The position numbers and the translations under genes were made by a program. Positions 23,555 through 34,493 of a stretch of DNA of 64,000 bases are shown piece by piece (within the stretch, counting starts at the first letter, position 1; each line of letters opens with the position of its first letter). Origin of the DNA: Cunninghamia lanceolata (Eukaryota > Streptophyta > Pinopsida > Cupressales > Cupressaceae); NCBI GenBank assembly GCA_027924645.1, contig BSBN01000781.1, forward strand, positions 4,092,001-4,156,000, read 5' to 3'. The notes under the pieces were generated by a model. That model saw only the letters and a program-made list of their open reading frames with translations. It did not search any database and was not told the origin of the DNA.

Positions 23555-24049
23555 TTCTGTTTGAAAAATGCTAGCAGCAATTTGAAATTGTGGACAATCT
23601 AGCTCTGCATGAGCATTTGTGTTGTGGATCCTGCACCAATTGGTGAGGGATGCCTTAGCAAGATTAACTCTAGTAGTCTGTTTTGCTTCACCAGATGGTT
23701 GATTATCTAAGGGTGATGGTAATGAACCATTATTTGGCCTAGAGTTCCATACTCTAGGCTGCCTCTGAGGATTATTGTTATTTCCACCACTATTGTTGAA
23801 ATTACTGTTATTATATCCTCTGTCAGGATAATTTGGTCTATCATTGGAATAACTTTTGTTCGGATTTGACTGGGAATAGAAGTTCTAATTTCTCAAATGA
23901 GTCACTTTTGTAGTGAGTTTTCTTAGCTGAGCAGAGATTTCTTTGATTTCTTCCTTTTCCTCTTGAGCTTTAGCTACTATATTTTCACTTTGAGGCTTGA
24001 AGAAGGAGGATCCATGGTTATTGTTGGATAGATCAGCACCTTGAGGTGT
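23555..24049 (-). pseudogene. gag: Gag zinc-finger region of giant element
   Basis: This is the sense-strand continuation of Gag across three kinds of damage: TAG at 24047-24049, TAG near 23886 and later changes. It contains a coiled-coil-like stretch, an Asn/Arg-rich part and WCRIHNTNAHAELDC. That is a Cys-His-His-Cys arrangement, as in Tat/Ogre Gags rather than the usual CCHC knuckle. Confidence 0.6.
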
Positions 24050-24817
24050 CTAGGTTTGTGCAGGATATTGTGACATCTGGCCATTCCCATTAGGAGGTGG
24101 CATGATACTCAATGGAGGCACTTGCAGGGGTGCAAGCATGACTGCTGAGGGTATCATTGCACCATTAGGATATTGTGCAGGATATGATGCAGGATGTTGT
24201 GCAGGATATGTTGGATACATGCCAGGCAGTGTAGGGAATGCTATATTTGGAGTAGGAGCAGGTACTAACTGCTGATTTACTTTGATAGCTTCTTGAAAGG
24301 CTCCTGTCAAGGTAGTGATTTCAGGATGTGTTCTCCTGATGAACATGGAAGTCAATGGATCCAGAGCTGAGTAATAGATACTCCTAGCAGCAGCATCTGT
24401 TACTACATATAGAGCAACTAACTTGGCTAACATTTTCTGGAACCTAGCATTAAAATTGGTAATAGGTTCTCCTTCAAACCACTCAATAGTGGCAAATAGG
24501 TGATAGTTCATTGAAGGATCAATTGGTATTTTGAACCTATCAGTAAAAGCTTTCTCTAAGACAGCCCATGAACCAACAGAGTCCTGACCAAGACTAATAA
24601 ACGAATTATAAGCCTCTTCCCCTAGGGAAAAAGGAAATAATCTGCATACAACATCTTGATGTTCTATTCTGGCTCTGCAACAGGCCTCCTTAAAGGTTCT
24701 GATATGATCATCGGCATCTTGATAAGGATGATACTTTGGACAAAGTTTGTCTGGATTCTTTGGTAACTCATGATATGCATTGAAGGTTAAAGGCGATTCT
24801 GCCACGAAGAAAGACAT
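24050..24817 (-). CDS. gag: Gag capsid region of giant element
   Basis: A 255-codon piece starting at ATG 24817. It has the plant retrotransposon Gag signature (HIRTFKEACCRARIEHQDVVCRLFPFSL, then WFEGEPITNFNARFQKM), followed by a Pro/Tyr/Gln-rich tail with PAQ repeats. An in-frame Pro-rich region upstream (to about 25050, broken by one TAG) suggests the true start is further 5'. Confidence 0.8.
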   Translation of the reverse strand: MSFFVAESPLTFNAYHELPKNPDKLCPKYHPYQDADDHIRTFKEACCRARIEHQDVVCRLFPFSLGEEAYNSFISLGQDSVGSWAVLEKAFTDRFKIPIDPSMNYHLFATIEWFEGEPITNFNARFQKMLAKLVALYVVTDAAARSIYYSALDPLTSMFIRRTHPEITTLTGAFQEAIKVNQQLVPAPTPNIAFPTLPGMYPTYPAQHPASYPAQYPNGAMIPSAVMLAPLQVPPLSIMPPPNGNGQMSQYPAQT

Positions 24818-25592
24818 TGCAACCGGAGGAGGTTGCGCCTGAGGTGTAACCGGCTGAGGTTGAACTAAAGGTACACCCTAAGGAGATTCTGTAGGTATAT
24901 TGAAACCGATAGGAGTCACAGGAGGACATCCTGGAGGTGTTCCTAATGCACTGGAACCGGGAGTGTGATGAATGTCAACAGTCCTAGGTCTGAGACCTCT
25001 AACAGGTAGTTCTTCAAAAGGTCCGGTGGATCTTGACTTGGTATTTATCCTATGAGCCAGGATTTCTCAAATTTGAAGGGAAACTAGCTGGATGACTATG
25101 AATATTGGTTGGATTTCACCAGCTGAGGTGATATTTATGATCAGATGATTGACCTGACTGGATATTTACAAAATATTTGCAAAGATAGTGCAAATATGGG
25201 GTGATATTTGAGGTAGGGTGACTCTTACCTTGGGATATCAAGCTTCTAAGGCAAAATTCTTCAAAGCTTTAATGGATTTACCTGATATTGGCCAATATTT
25301 GTGAATTCATGATGATCTACTGTAAAGCTTGCAATATTTACACTTGATTTAGAAATCTTTACATAGAATGAACATCTACAAGCTTTCTACAGTAAATATT
25401 TGAACAATATTTGGAATTCACAGATCATTCAGGGTTACCTTACTCTCTGCATCATCAAACATGAAAATAATGATGATGAGTGTCCTCTTTCAGATTGGCC
25501 CTCCTTCTAGCACCAATTTATGTTGTGTTAGGAGCGAAGAACCTGCATAAGATGAATGATGACTAAAGCTATATGTTCTTTCCAATCTGGGT
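24818..25592 (-). other. Leader and likely Gag N-terminus of giant element
   Basis: From 25050 to 24818 the frame in phase with Gag is Pro/Gly-rich, with one TAG near 24880, and may be the original N-terminus. From 25060 to 25490 the sequence is AT-rich, with many AATATTTG/GATATTTG repeats and no frame. A second copy of the primer-site region lies at 25497-25523. Confidence 0.45.
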
Positions 25593-25611
25593 GGCCCTCC
25601 TTCTAGCACCA
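25593..25611 (-). other. Candidate primer binding site of giant element
   Basis: TGGTGCTAGAAGGAGGGCC on the element strand begins six bases after LTR C (spacer TAAATT read with the LTR end). It starts with TGG, as a site for a tRNA CCA end must. I cannot name the tRNA. A second copy with the same flank is at 25497-25515. Confidence 0.55.
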
Positions 25612-26437
25612 ATTTATGTTGGTCATGATGTTAGTCACAAACAAGCATAGAATAAAAGTACACATTAACCTTTATTCATCTTGAAAGATACGATGAATTC
25701 AGAGAATTCATGATCCCAAGTCTTCGGTGATTAGGTCTTAATCGTCTGACGTTACTCAGAGGTTGATGTGTGTTGTTGTTTCCATTTTGGGGCCTTACGT
25801 AGAGTTCATCATCATGACATTATTTCTGCAAGATTCTTCACAGAGAGGTCATTTTATATAGTTATTTGATCAAATAATACAGTTATACTCAAATATTTGC
25901 ATGATATTCATCAATTACACATGCTTTAGCTTCAAATATGCTAAATATTTTCATTTATCTACGAGATGTCCACATATTTGCATTATTTGCTTAAGATTAT
26001 CAGTCATTTGCAATTATGATGGTGAAATGCTCTAAAATTTAAAGAAATTGAAAGAAATGCTTCAAATTAATGTTGAACCTTTAGCTATTGAACCACATGT
26101 ACATCCGATACAGTCATGAAGAGAAGAAAACCAAACCATATGTTCACCAGGACATTCCACAGCTAGATACAGTTGATGCTAACTTCAAAGGAATTGTATG
26201 AAAACAACATATGCAAGTAGACATGCACTCCAAGGGACGCAACAAATCACCACATATATCCAGAATTCACACACTGATTACTTAGGATTTACTATGAATT
26301 GTAATCACAACAGTCTTCTCATTCATTAGGTATGCAAAGATATAAATGTATACAAAAGCTTTGAAATGAGCCCTAAATATTTCAGCAGACGGATTTCAAT
26401 TAAGTTTTGAATGTTAGATAATAGGCATTCCAGCACC

Positions 26438-26444
26438 TTTTATA
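26438..26444 (-). promoter_or_regulatory. TATA box of giant LTR C
   Basis: TATAAAA on the reverse strand, in the same TTGT/CTATAAAAGGTG context as copies A and D, 171 bp beyond the accessory ORF stop. Confidence 0.55.
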
Positions 26445-26615
26445 GAACAAGGTGAAGAATCCGCTACAAAAAGATCAATGATCTTGATTTGTCCATGAAT
26501 ATCTACGGTCAATATTTCTCTTTGACTTTGTCAACCTTTACAAAATGGCACAAGCTGCCAGCTGGCAACTATCTAAATACTTATCTTCACTAAGTATCAA
26601 ATGTTGATATTTACT

Positions 26616-29600
26616 TTATGATGCATCATCATCTACCTTATCGGAATCATGTGCCTCTTCACCAGGTGCATCACTTCCTGAACTTTCATCATGATGATGA
26701 TGATGACCCCGTATATGGGGCTGCATGCTACTCCGAACCTGTTCATACAACTGCACAATTTTATCTATTTCTCCGCCATCCTGAGTCTTTGCTTTGATGA
26801 TGGCATGCTTGTGTGCCTCGTATTTGTGTCTGATGTTGTCTAGCTTGTTTTTCCTATTTTGCAGCGTCTCATTATAATTCTCCATTTTCATCTTGGTCCT
26901 CACTAGCCTATCCATGATTTCTTCTGTTAGTTGGCCTAATGGGTTATCTGCAACAAATTGGAAGTTATTATTTAGAGCTTGGATTGCAAACTCTTCATCT
27001 TGATTATCTATCTTCCCTTCCACCTTTCCTTCCAAGGTTTCCAAAATTTCTGCTTCAATAGACATCATATCATGCAGATTCATGCTGATATCTCTCAGTT
27101 TATTATTACATCTTTTAAGGACATCACATTCAAATTGAATGTCCTTGTACCATATATCAACCAACAATGCAGTGTTATTATTCAGTACCTTCTGGTTGAT
27201 GAGCAGCTGACGATTTATCCTTCTTACTTCTCCTAGGATATCTAATGTCTTTTCCAATTGGAAAGACCTTTTGCCTGTCTGCATCTGCAATTTATCTACC
27301 TTTGTCCTAGAGTCACTGAGAGTATTCCAGCTCTTCAAAGAGGCCTCTACCACTTCCTCCAGAGTATCCAATGTGGATACCATCCATTTCCTTAATACAG
27401 ATGATTCATGTTTCATGAGATCTAATTTATTTACCTCCTCCTAGGAAATAGCAGTCAATGGGACTGCTTGTTCAGTTGAAGTATCTTTAGTATTAGTCAA
27501 CCTCCCTATGTATGCATGCAACTGAGCAATGTGTTCTTTGTGTTGCTTAATTTTCTCTTTTTCCCTCTTAACCTTTTGAATTAAAGAATCAATAATATCT
27601 TTGCCCTCCTTACCCTCTTGGTCTTCATTGGCAAACCCTAAGTCCACTGTGCTGATCTGAAATTCATCTAAGGTAATTTTACGTTTTTCCTTCTCTACAG
27701 TGGGTACTACAATCTGTGCAGTCCTTCTCCCAGTTGTTGGATCTCTCTTAATGGCCGAAGTCATTCTGGCCTTCCTCTTTGGCTTTACTATATTTTTAGA
27801 AAATAAGGTAGATACATCAAATTCTTGAATTACAAAATCCACCTCTGCGTTTACTTCCTTCTCCAACCACAGAGGTATCTGATCATGTTTCTCCGCACCA
27901 TCATGCTCACCTTCATCTCCTGTGTCTATCAGCATATGTGATGGAGAAGGTGATTTCCTCGGTTCTTCTTCATGATGCTCTCCTTGATGTTGATCTTGTG
28001 GCACTTCCTCCTATTGAGGCGCTTCTTTCTCTGGAGGAGCATCTTCCTGAGGTGGAGGATCTTGTGATGTGTCTATATGCTGATCATAATGATCATGATC
28101 CTTTTCTTTTATTACCTCATCCACTTTCAACTTTTCCTCCTGTTGAGGAACATTCATAGTAGTGGATACTGGGGAAGTCTCCTTAGGTGTTGGTGTTGAA
28201 ACCACAATTTGTTCTGCACCTGTATCACTTACTTCTTGAACTTTGGCAGCAGGATCCTTTACCGCATCTTTCTCATCAGCTATCTTTTCTTGAACCTCTA
28301 CTATAGTAGGCTTTGCTGATGCATCCTGTTGGCTTATCTCTGAAGTATGGCCTTCTGATTCTGCCACCTTCACTTCTTTTGTATGTTGCCCTTTGTCAGG
28401 TGTGCCTGCTAGATGTTCAGGACTTGCATCCTGTTTACCTGTCAAATCTACCACTACAGGACTTGTCACCTCTGCTATTAGTGTATCCAGCCCCATTTCT
28501 TGGGCTATCTACTCTGGGCTCTTTTCTTTTTCAGCTTCCACTTGCTTTATCTACTCCAGTATAGTTTGAACTGGTGGAGTCTTGTGAGGGGTCATGTGGG
28601 TACCTGCAGCAAGGGTCTCCATCTGTTGTGAAGCTACTTCTTTCACAACCTCATCATCTGATAAATTGATTGTCTCCTCTAATGAAATATGACCTCCTTC
28701 ATGTGCCTGGGAGGTTTCTTTCATCTGCTCTTCCGCAAGTTCAGTTTTGAACTTCACAATGGTAGGAAGTGGAACGTTGTGCTAAAGTTCCCTATGCACT
28801 TCACTACCTGCCCCTTGTAACAATGTAGGGGATTGCCTTATTTCACCCCTCATGGAGGTTCTTAGTTTCTTAGGTGGGGTAGATACCACCACCTGTGGAG
28901 CTCTTCTCTTCCTTTTGAACAACAAAGGGGCCTCTTCTTCCTCAGGCTCTTCCTCCATGAGGATATCCTCTTCATCTGGTTTTTTAAGGATTGACCCTCT
29001 TCTTGGGTCTCAGTAAGTTTTGCCTCTGCTGTCTTACCTTTCTTGGACTTTTGTTTTCTTATCCGTGGAGGTGATGCTGATCCTGATCCTAATCCTGATC
29101 TTGATGTTGCTGCCTCCTTAGCCGTAAACACTGCCCTTTCAATAATAACCCCTTTGGGTTCATTATCAACCTTCTTGCCCCTTGGGGGTCTTTTGCTTTG
29201 TTGTTGTTGTGGAGGCAGCTTGTCTCCTTTAGACTTCCTCTTTTCATTTATGAAATCATCATAATCCTCATCAGGAATATCCTGCCCTTTCTTTTTGTTG
29301 TCCACAGTAATGGCAACACCTTTCTTCTTCAAAGCCTCTATCTATTCATCAACCCAGGCTTGGGTTAGTTGTAAAGTCCTGGCAATGAAAGGATCCAAAG
29401 ATATATCCTCTTGTATGGTGAGGTTAGGAGCAGATATTGTATCATTATATATCTTCTTCTCTTCATATTCATCTGCAATTATCCTACCATCATCCTTCTT
29501 CAATTGTTGAGGAATGGGGATACAATCAAAGGTTTTGATTTGATTCAGTGTTAACCTTTGGTATCTTCTTCTTCTAGCTTCTGCTTCATCTTCACAATCA

Positions 29601-30919
29601 GCCCAAAAGTCTTCTAGGTGCCTCTGGTGAATAGGCTTTCCTATGATTTTCTGTATCCTCTCATAAGGATCATATGGTCTTATTAGTGGAAAAGGCTGCA
29701 ACTGCATTTTATTCAAGGTGACCATCGCCTTCTTTATGCTTTCTGAATCTGGGCACATATACCAGCCAATGGTGACTAGAAACAAAATTGGTGGCAGCTT
29801 CCGGGCATCCTTGTATGTTTTCAACATTTTGGAGCTTTGCCTTATGAATTTTATTAATATTACTGCATCAGTGGGGTATCTTGGCAGTATGAGGGGATTT
29901 CCTTCAAAACCCTCAATTCTCATATAAGAAAATGTTGAAAATTGAGTATACCAGGCTCCATGCCTGTAGATTATCTCTTGAGCTTCCATGCTCAATCTCT
30001 TTGTCCTGTCCTCCTCCATGGTTCTCACCAGATGCATAGAGAATGCATCATTTACCAATTTATAGTCTTGGAGGTAATTAGCTCTCTACAGTTGGGGATG
30101 ATCATCCCAGATATGGGCATCATTGATTGTGCTTGTAACTTTCCCATCTGTAACCAGTGCATCAAATGTGCCTTTATAAGCACAGGAGTAAACAATGTAT
30201 GATGTCATATAGAAAGAACAATTTGAACCTCCCAGGTTCATCAGCTACTCATGTAGAGCATCACTTATCAACTGACCCCATAGTGGCTTGATGTCTGCAT
30301 ACATGCACATCATGATTACACCATACATCCAATCTTTAAAACTACCAGCATCAGGCTGGCCTGTGACTTTGCTAAGCAGTGCAATCAAGTACTGATATTT
30401 GTCATCAAAATCATATTTAAACAAGTGCACAGGAAGTTTGGCAGCTACAGGATATGTGCTATTCTTAGCCCTCCATTGATACATGTTCTTCCTGGCCTAT
30501 TTCTTGTTATTTTCATACTCTATTTCTGACTTCTTGAAGTCCACATTGTTAACCTTCCTGCCCAATGGCAATCCAAATGTCTGGGAAAGACCCTTGATGG
30601 ATAGGTTGGCATATATTCTTCCATGCTTCATCACCTACCTGGTCTCTGGATTATAATTCCGTGCACACTCGATGACCAGCTCTGGGGACTCCATGGAGTA
30701 CAGAAAACCAGCCGCATTCCACATTCCGGATACGAATACTACATCTAGCAAAGGGCTTTTGTTCTTTTCATCATTCAGCTTGGCTGACCAGGCCTCCAAA
30801 TTAGTGCTTCCTTGATGAGTATCTGTAATTGCACCGTATTTGAACAGGATCCCCCTCGGAGATGAGAACATGGGCTTACTGAATTCAGCCTCACACTTAG
30901 CTAACCTCTTGTTAGCCAT
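26616..30919 (-). pseudogene. LTR-encoded accessory ORF, copy C (full length, broken)
   Basis: This is the only full-length copy in the window. ATG 30919 is followed by the aromatic-rich N-terminal region, the Lys-rich/Ser-Gly region (near 29080), an acidic Glu/Lys/Gln region, a Lys/Arg patch (KPKRKARMTSAIKRDPTTGR near 27780) and coiled coil. The C-terminal tail is His/Asp/Ser-rich, ending at 26616. It is broken by several stops (for example near 30633, 30485, 29340 and 28015) and a frameshift near 28980. Across copies the frame has clearly been under coding selection: indels are few, and the C-terminal 266 codons remain open here. The product is unknown. Confidence 0.6.
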
Positions 30920-30925
30920 GGATAT

Positions 30926-31118
30926 CTACAATTAACACAACTTGTCTTACAAAGGATACTTATATGCATGCAGATAACATTTCATCTTTACTAATCATCA
31001 TGCCTATTGTATTTATTTAGCATTAACTTATCATGGGGGTGCATAAACCAGAACCTCAGATCAACAACACCATACTTGACTATACAGAAGCAACAGGATG
31101 AGGGTTTCAATTACTTAC
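30926..31118 (-). other. Candidate intron just upstream of the LTR ORF
   Basis: The donor reads AG|GTAAGTAATT (31119/31118). The acceptor reads TTAATTGTAG|ATATCC (30926/30925), six bases before the ATG. In copy B the corresponding acceptor is TTAATTGCAG and the donor is CAA|GTAAGTAATT. The 193-nt intron would remove most of the short leader. It is predicted from consensus only. Confidence 0.4.
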
Positions 31119-31479
31119 CTGGATATGCAAATCCCCTTTATACTAGTGGATTTCTGAAAGTGCTCTTAATTCTACTGATGATCACGCACTTCCTCCTATC
31201 TGTAAGCTCGGTTCGCCTAAATATCACCTGTACAAGGGTTTGGAAGCTGGTGCTCTATAAAATGATTTTTATCGCAAGGGAAGTTTGAAATGATGATTGA
31301 ATTTACCTTTTAACCTTGCAATTAGGGTAAAATTAGGGCAACCTCTGACACATTAGATTTTATTCGTTGAATTTCAACACGGAAACTCAGGATTTCGCCA
31401 GCTGTTTCATTGGGCGTTGTGGGCGGCGGGAACTACCTACCATGTCTGTGCGCATTAAATGTTAATGGCGGCAATGGGA

Positions 31480-32309
31480 GCGGGATATCCATATGATAGG
31501 ATATATTCGAATACATGATATTTGGATATCGGGTGATGTTATCAAATATCACCTCGAGTGCAATATAATCATCCTCCTCGAGAGGAATAACTATCATGAC
31601 AAGATCGGGTGATAAACACACCCTTAGGTTATATTTAATACATCAGGAGGATATCTTGATATATCGGGTGATGTTTCAAAATGATGATGACCGGATAAAC
31701 CTATGCTTCCCTCTTTCGGAATGTCAGGATGACGTCATCCAGATATTCGCTCATTGTATCGGCAAGGCATCATGACGTCATCATCATGTTATACAAGCAG
31801 GATCATGTCCAGGAAATATGCCCCCGAGAGGTAAAAATGATGATTACATCATCATCATGTTTATTTCTTCATTTATTGGGTTTGAATGACATCATCAGGA
31901 TAATGGCTTAGGGGGATATTTCGCGGCAAGAGGATATTAAGAAATATCGGGTTACATTGAGAAATATGATCCTCGCGAAATGCATAAGGCTGTTGACGGG
32001 TAAAGGTTACTATCACCTAAGATTGACGTCCAGATATTTGGACCGCATGATTTATCGGGTGATAAATTAGATTAGGGTGATCTTCTGTAATATGACTGAT
32101 GTTAAGAAATATGATCCTCCCCTTGTGAATATCAGGTTTGACTCAAACTTTGACCGGCCATAACTTTCACACCTTAACGAATATCAGGGTGATACAAAAG
32201 GCAAACCTGCATTAATTTTGATGCTCTTTCTGAATATGAGGTCACTGGAGTAAAATATGAAGTTTGACAAATTGACCTCATGATGATGAGTTACCCAGTC
32301 CTTTTATGC
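31480..32309 (-). promoter_or_regulatory. Motif-rich upstream region of LTR C
   Basis: Non-coding, with many GATAT/ATATC palindromes, ATCATCATGATG runs, two TGACGTCA palindromes (31729 region and 31772-31779), CATCATCAGGATAA near 31892 and a TATA-like GCATAAAAGG at 32300-32309. It may hold a promoter for the accessory ORF. The equivalent part of copy B is 8150-9060. Confidence 0.35.
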
Positions 32310-32423
32310 ATGATGATCCGCATGACTTACTTTTACCAAATCGCCAGAAAGCACAAAACAAGCCAAAAGTTGGGTCCTTGTTTTGCCAAGTCAAAATGGG
32401 GTGTGTTGTGTAGCCACACAACA

Positions 32424-34313
32424 TGGAGGAGATAAAGCAAGTGGAAGCTCAAAAAGAAAAGAGCCAAGAGTAGATAGCCCAAGAAATGGGCTGGATACAC
32501 TAATAGCAGAGGTGACAAGTCCTGTAGTGGTGGATTTGATAGGTAGACAGGATGTAAGTCCTGGACATCCAGCAGGAACACCTGATAAAGGGCAACATGC
32601 AGAAGAAGTGAAGATGGTAGAATCAAAAGGCCATACTTCAAAGATAAGCCAATAGGAGGCATCAACAAAGCCTGCTATAGTAGAGGTTCAAGAAAAGAAA
32701 GCTGATGAGAAAGATACGGTAAATGATTATGCTGCCAAAGTTTAAGAAGTAAGCGATACAGGTGCAGAACAAATTGTGGTTTCAGCACCAACACCTAAGG
32801 AGACTTCCCAGTATCCACTATTGTGAATGTTCCTCAATAGGAGGAAAAGTTGAAAGTGGATGAGGTAATAAAGGAGAAGGATCATGATCATCATGATCAA
32901 CATATAGACACATCACAAGATCCTCCACCCCAGGAAGATGCTCCTCCAGAAAAAGAAGCGCCTCAAAAGGAGGAAGTGCCACAAGATCAACATCAAGGAG
33001 AGCATCATGAAGAAGAACCGAGGAAATCACCTTCTCCATCACATATGCTAACAGACACAGGAGATAAAGGTGAACATCATGATGATGCTGGCAAACATGA
33101 TTAGGTACCTTCGTGGTTGGAGAAGGAAGTAAACGCAGAGGTAGATTTTGTAATTCAGGAATTTGATGTATCTACCTTATTTTCTGAAAATATAGTAAAG
33201 CCAAAGAGGAAGGCCAAAATGACTTCAGCTATTAAGAGAGATCCAACAACTGGTAGAAGGACTACACAGATTACAGTACCCACTGTAGAGTAGGAAAAAG
33301 GTAAAATTACCTTAGATGAATTTCAGATCAGCACAGTGGACTTAGGGTTTGCCAATGAAGACCAAGAGGGTCAGGAGGGCAAAGATATTATTGATTCTTT
33401 AATTCAAAAGGTTAAGAGGGAAAAAGAGAAAAATAAGCAACACAAAGAACACATTGCTCAGTTGCATGCATACATAGGGAGGTTGACTAATACTGAAGAT
33501 ACTTCAACTGAACAAGCAGTCCCATTGACTGCTATTTCCCAGGAGGAGGTAAATAAATTAGATCTCATGAAACATGAATCATCTGTATTAAGGAAGTGGA
33601 TGTGTGCCACATTTGATATTGCAGAGGAAGTGGTAAAGGCCTCTTTGAAGAGGTGGAATACTCTCAGTGACTCTAGGACAAAGGTAGATAAATTGCGAAT
33701 GCAGACAGGCAAAACGTCTTTCCAATTGGAAAAGACATTAGATATCCTGGGAGAAGTAAGAAGGATAAATCCTCAGCTGCTCATCAACCAGTAGGTACTG
33801 AATAATAACATTGCATTGTTGGTTGATATATGGTACAAGGACATTCAATTTGAATGTGATGTCCTTAAAAGATGTAATAATAAACTGAGAGATATCAGCA
33901 TGAAACTACATGATATGATGTTTGTTGAAACAGAAATTTTGGAAACCTTGGAAGGAAAGGTGGAAGGGAAGATAGATAATCAAGATGAAGAGTTTGCAAT
34001 CCAAGCTCTACATAATAACTTCCAATTTGTTGCAGATGACCCATTAGGCCAACTAACAGAGGAAATCATGGATAGGCTAGTGAGGACCAAGATGAAAATG
34101 GAGAATTATACGAGGCACACAAGCACGCCATCATCAAAGCAAAGACTTAGGATGGCAGAGAAATAGATAAAATTGTGCAATTGTATGAACAAGTCTGGAG
34201 CAGCATGCAGCCTCATATACGGGGTCATCATCATCATGATGATGAAAGTTCAGGAAGTGATGCACCTGGTGAAGAAGCACATGATTCTGATAAAGTAGAT
34301 GATGATGCATCAT
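32424..34313 (+). pseudogene. LTR-encoded accessory ORF, copy D (3' half)
   Basis: This is the C-terminal half: acidic region, KPKRKAKMTSAIKRDPTTGR patch, coiled coil and His/Asp-rich tail. It is broken by stops (near 32470, 32654, 33103, 33292 and 33794). A deletion near 34108 removes about 40 bp relative to copy A (4014-4060). It was in phase with copy B before the family insertion. Confidence 0.6.
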
Positions 34314-34486
34314 AGAGTAAATATCAGCATCTGATACTTAGTGAAGATAGGTATTTTAGATAGTTGTTAGCTGGTAGCTTGTGCCATTTTGTAAAGGTTG
34401 ACAAAGTCAAAGGAAATATTGGCCGTAGATATACATAGACAAATCAAGATCATTGATTTTTTTGTAACGGATTCCTCACCTTGTTC

Positions 34487-34493
34487 TATAAAA
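34487..34493 (+). promoter_or_regulatory. TATA box of giant LTR D
   Basis: TATAAAA in the same position and context as copies A and C. Confidence 0.5.

Larger units (their letters stand above)
25617..32423 (-). mobile_element. Giant LTR copy C, complete (5' LTR, 6807 bp)
   Basis: It runs on the reverse strand from TGTTGTGTGG (32423) to CCAACA (25617). Layout: 1.5 kb of motif-rich non-coding sequence, the accessory ORF (30919-26616), a TATA box (26444) and about 0.8 kb to the LTR end. Its 3' end is followed by a primer site and gag-pol, and LTR B follows gag-pol in the same orientation, so C and B/D form an LTR pair. At its 5' edge it abuts copy D across the TGGAG duplication. At 6.8 kb it is exceptionally long for an LTR. 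Confidence 0.85.

Noticed and set aside
26616..30919. The LTR ORF as a host gene captured in a repeat
   Set aside because: It occurs in four copies, always at the same place in the LTR, with shared LTR ends. Nothing shows it as single-copy host sequence.
5273..32423. A plain 27 kb inversion with breakpoints at the A/B and C/D junctions
   Set aside because: It would rejoin B and D without extra bases, but TGGAG is present on both sides, and the breakpoints coincide exactly with LTR termini. Insertion with target duplication followed by recombination fits better.
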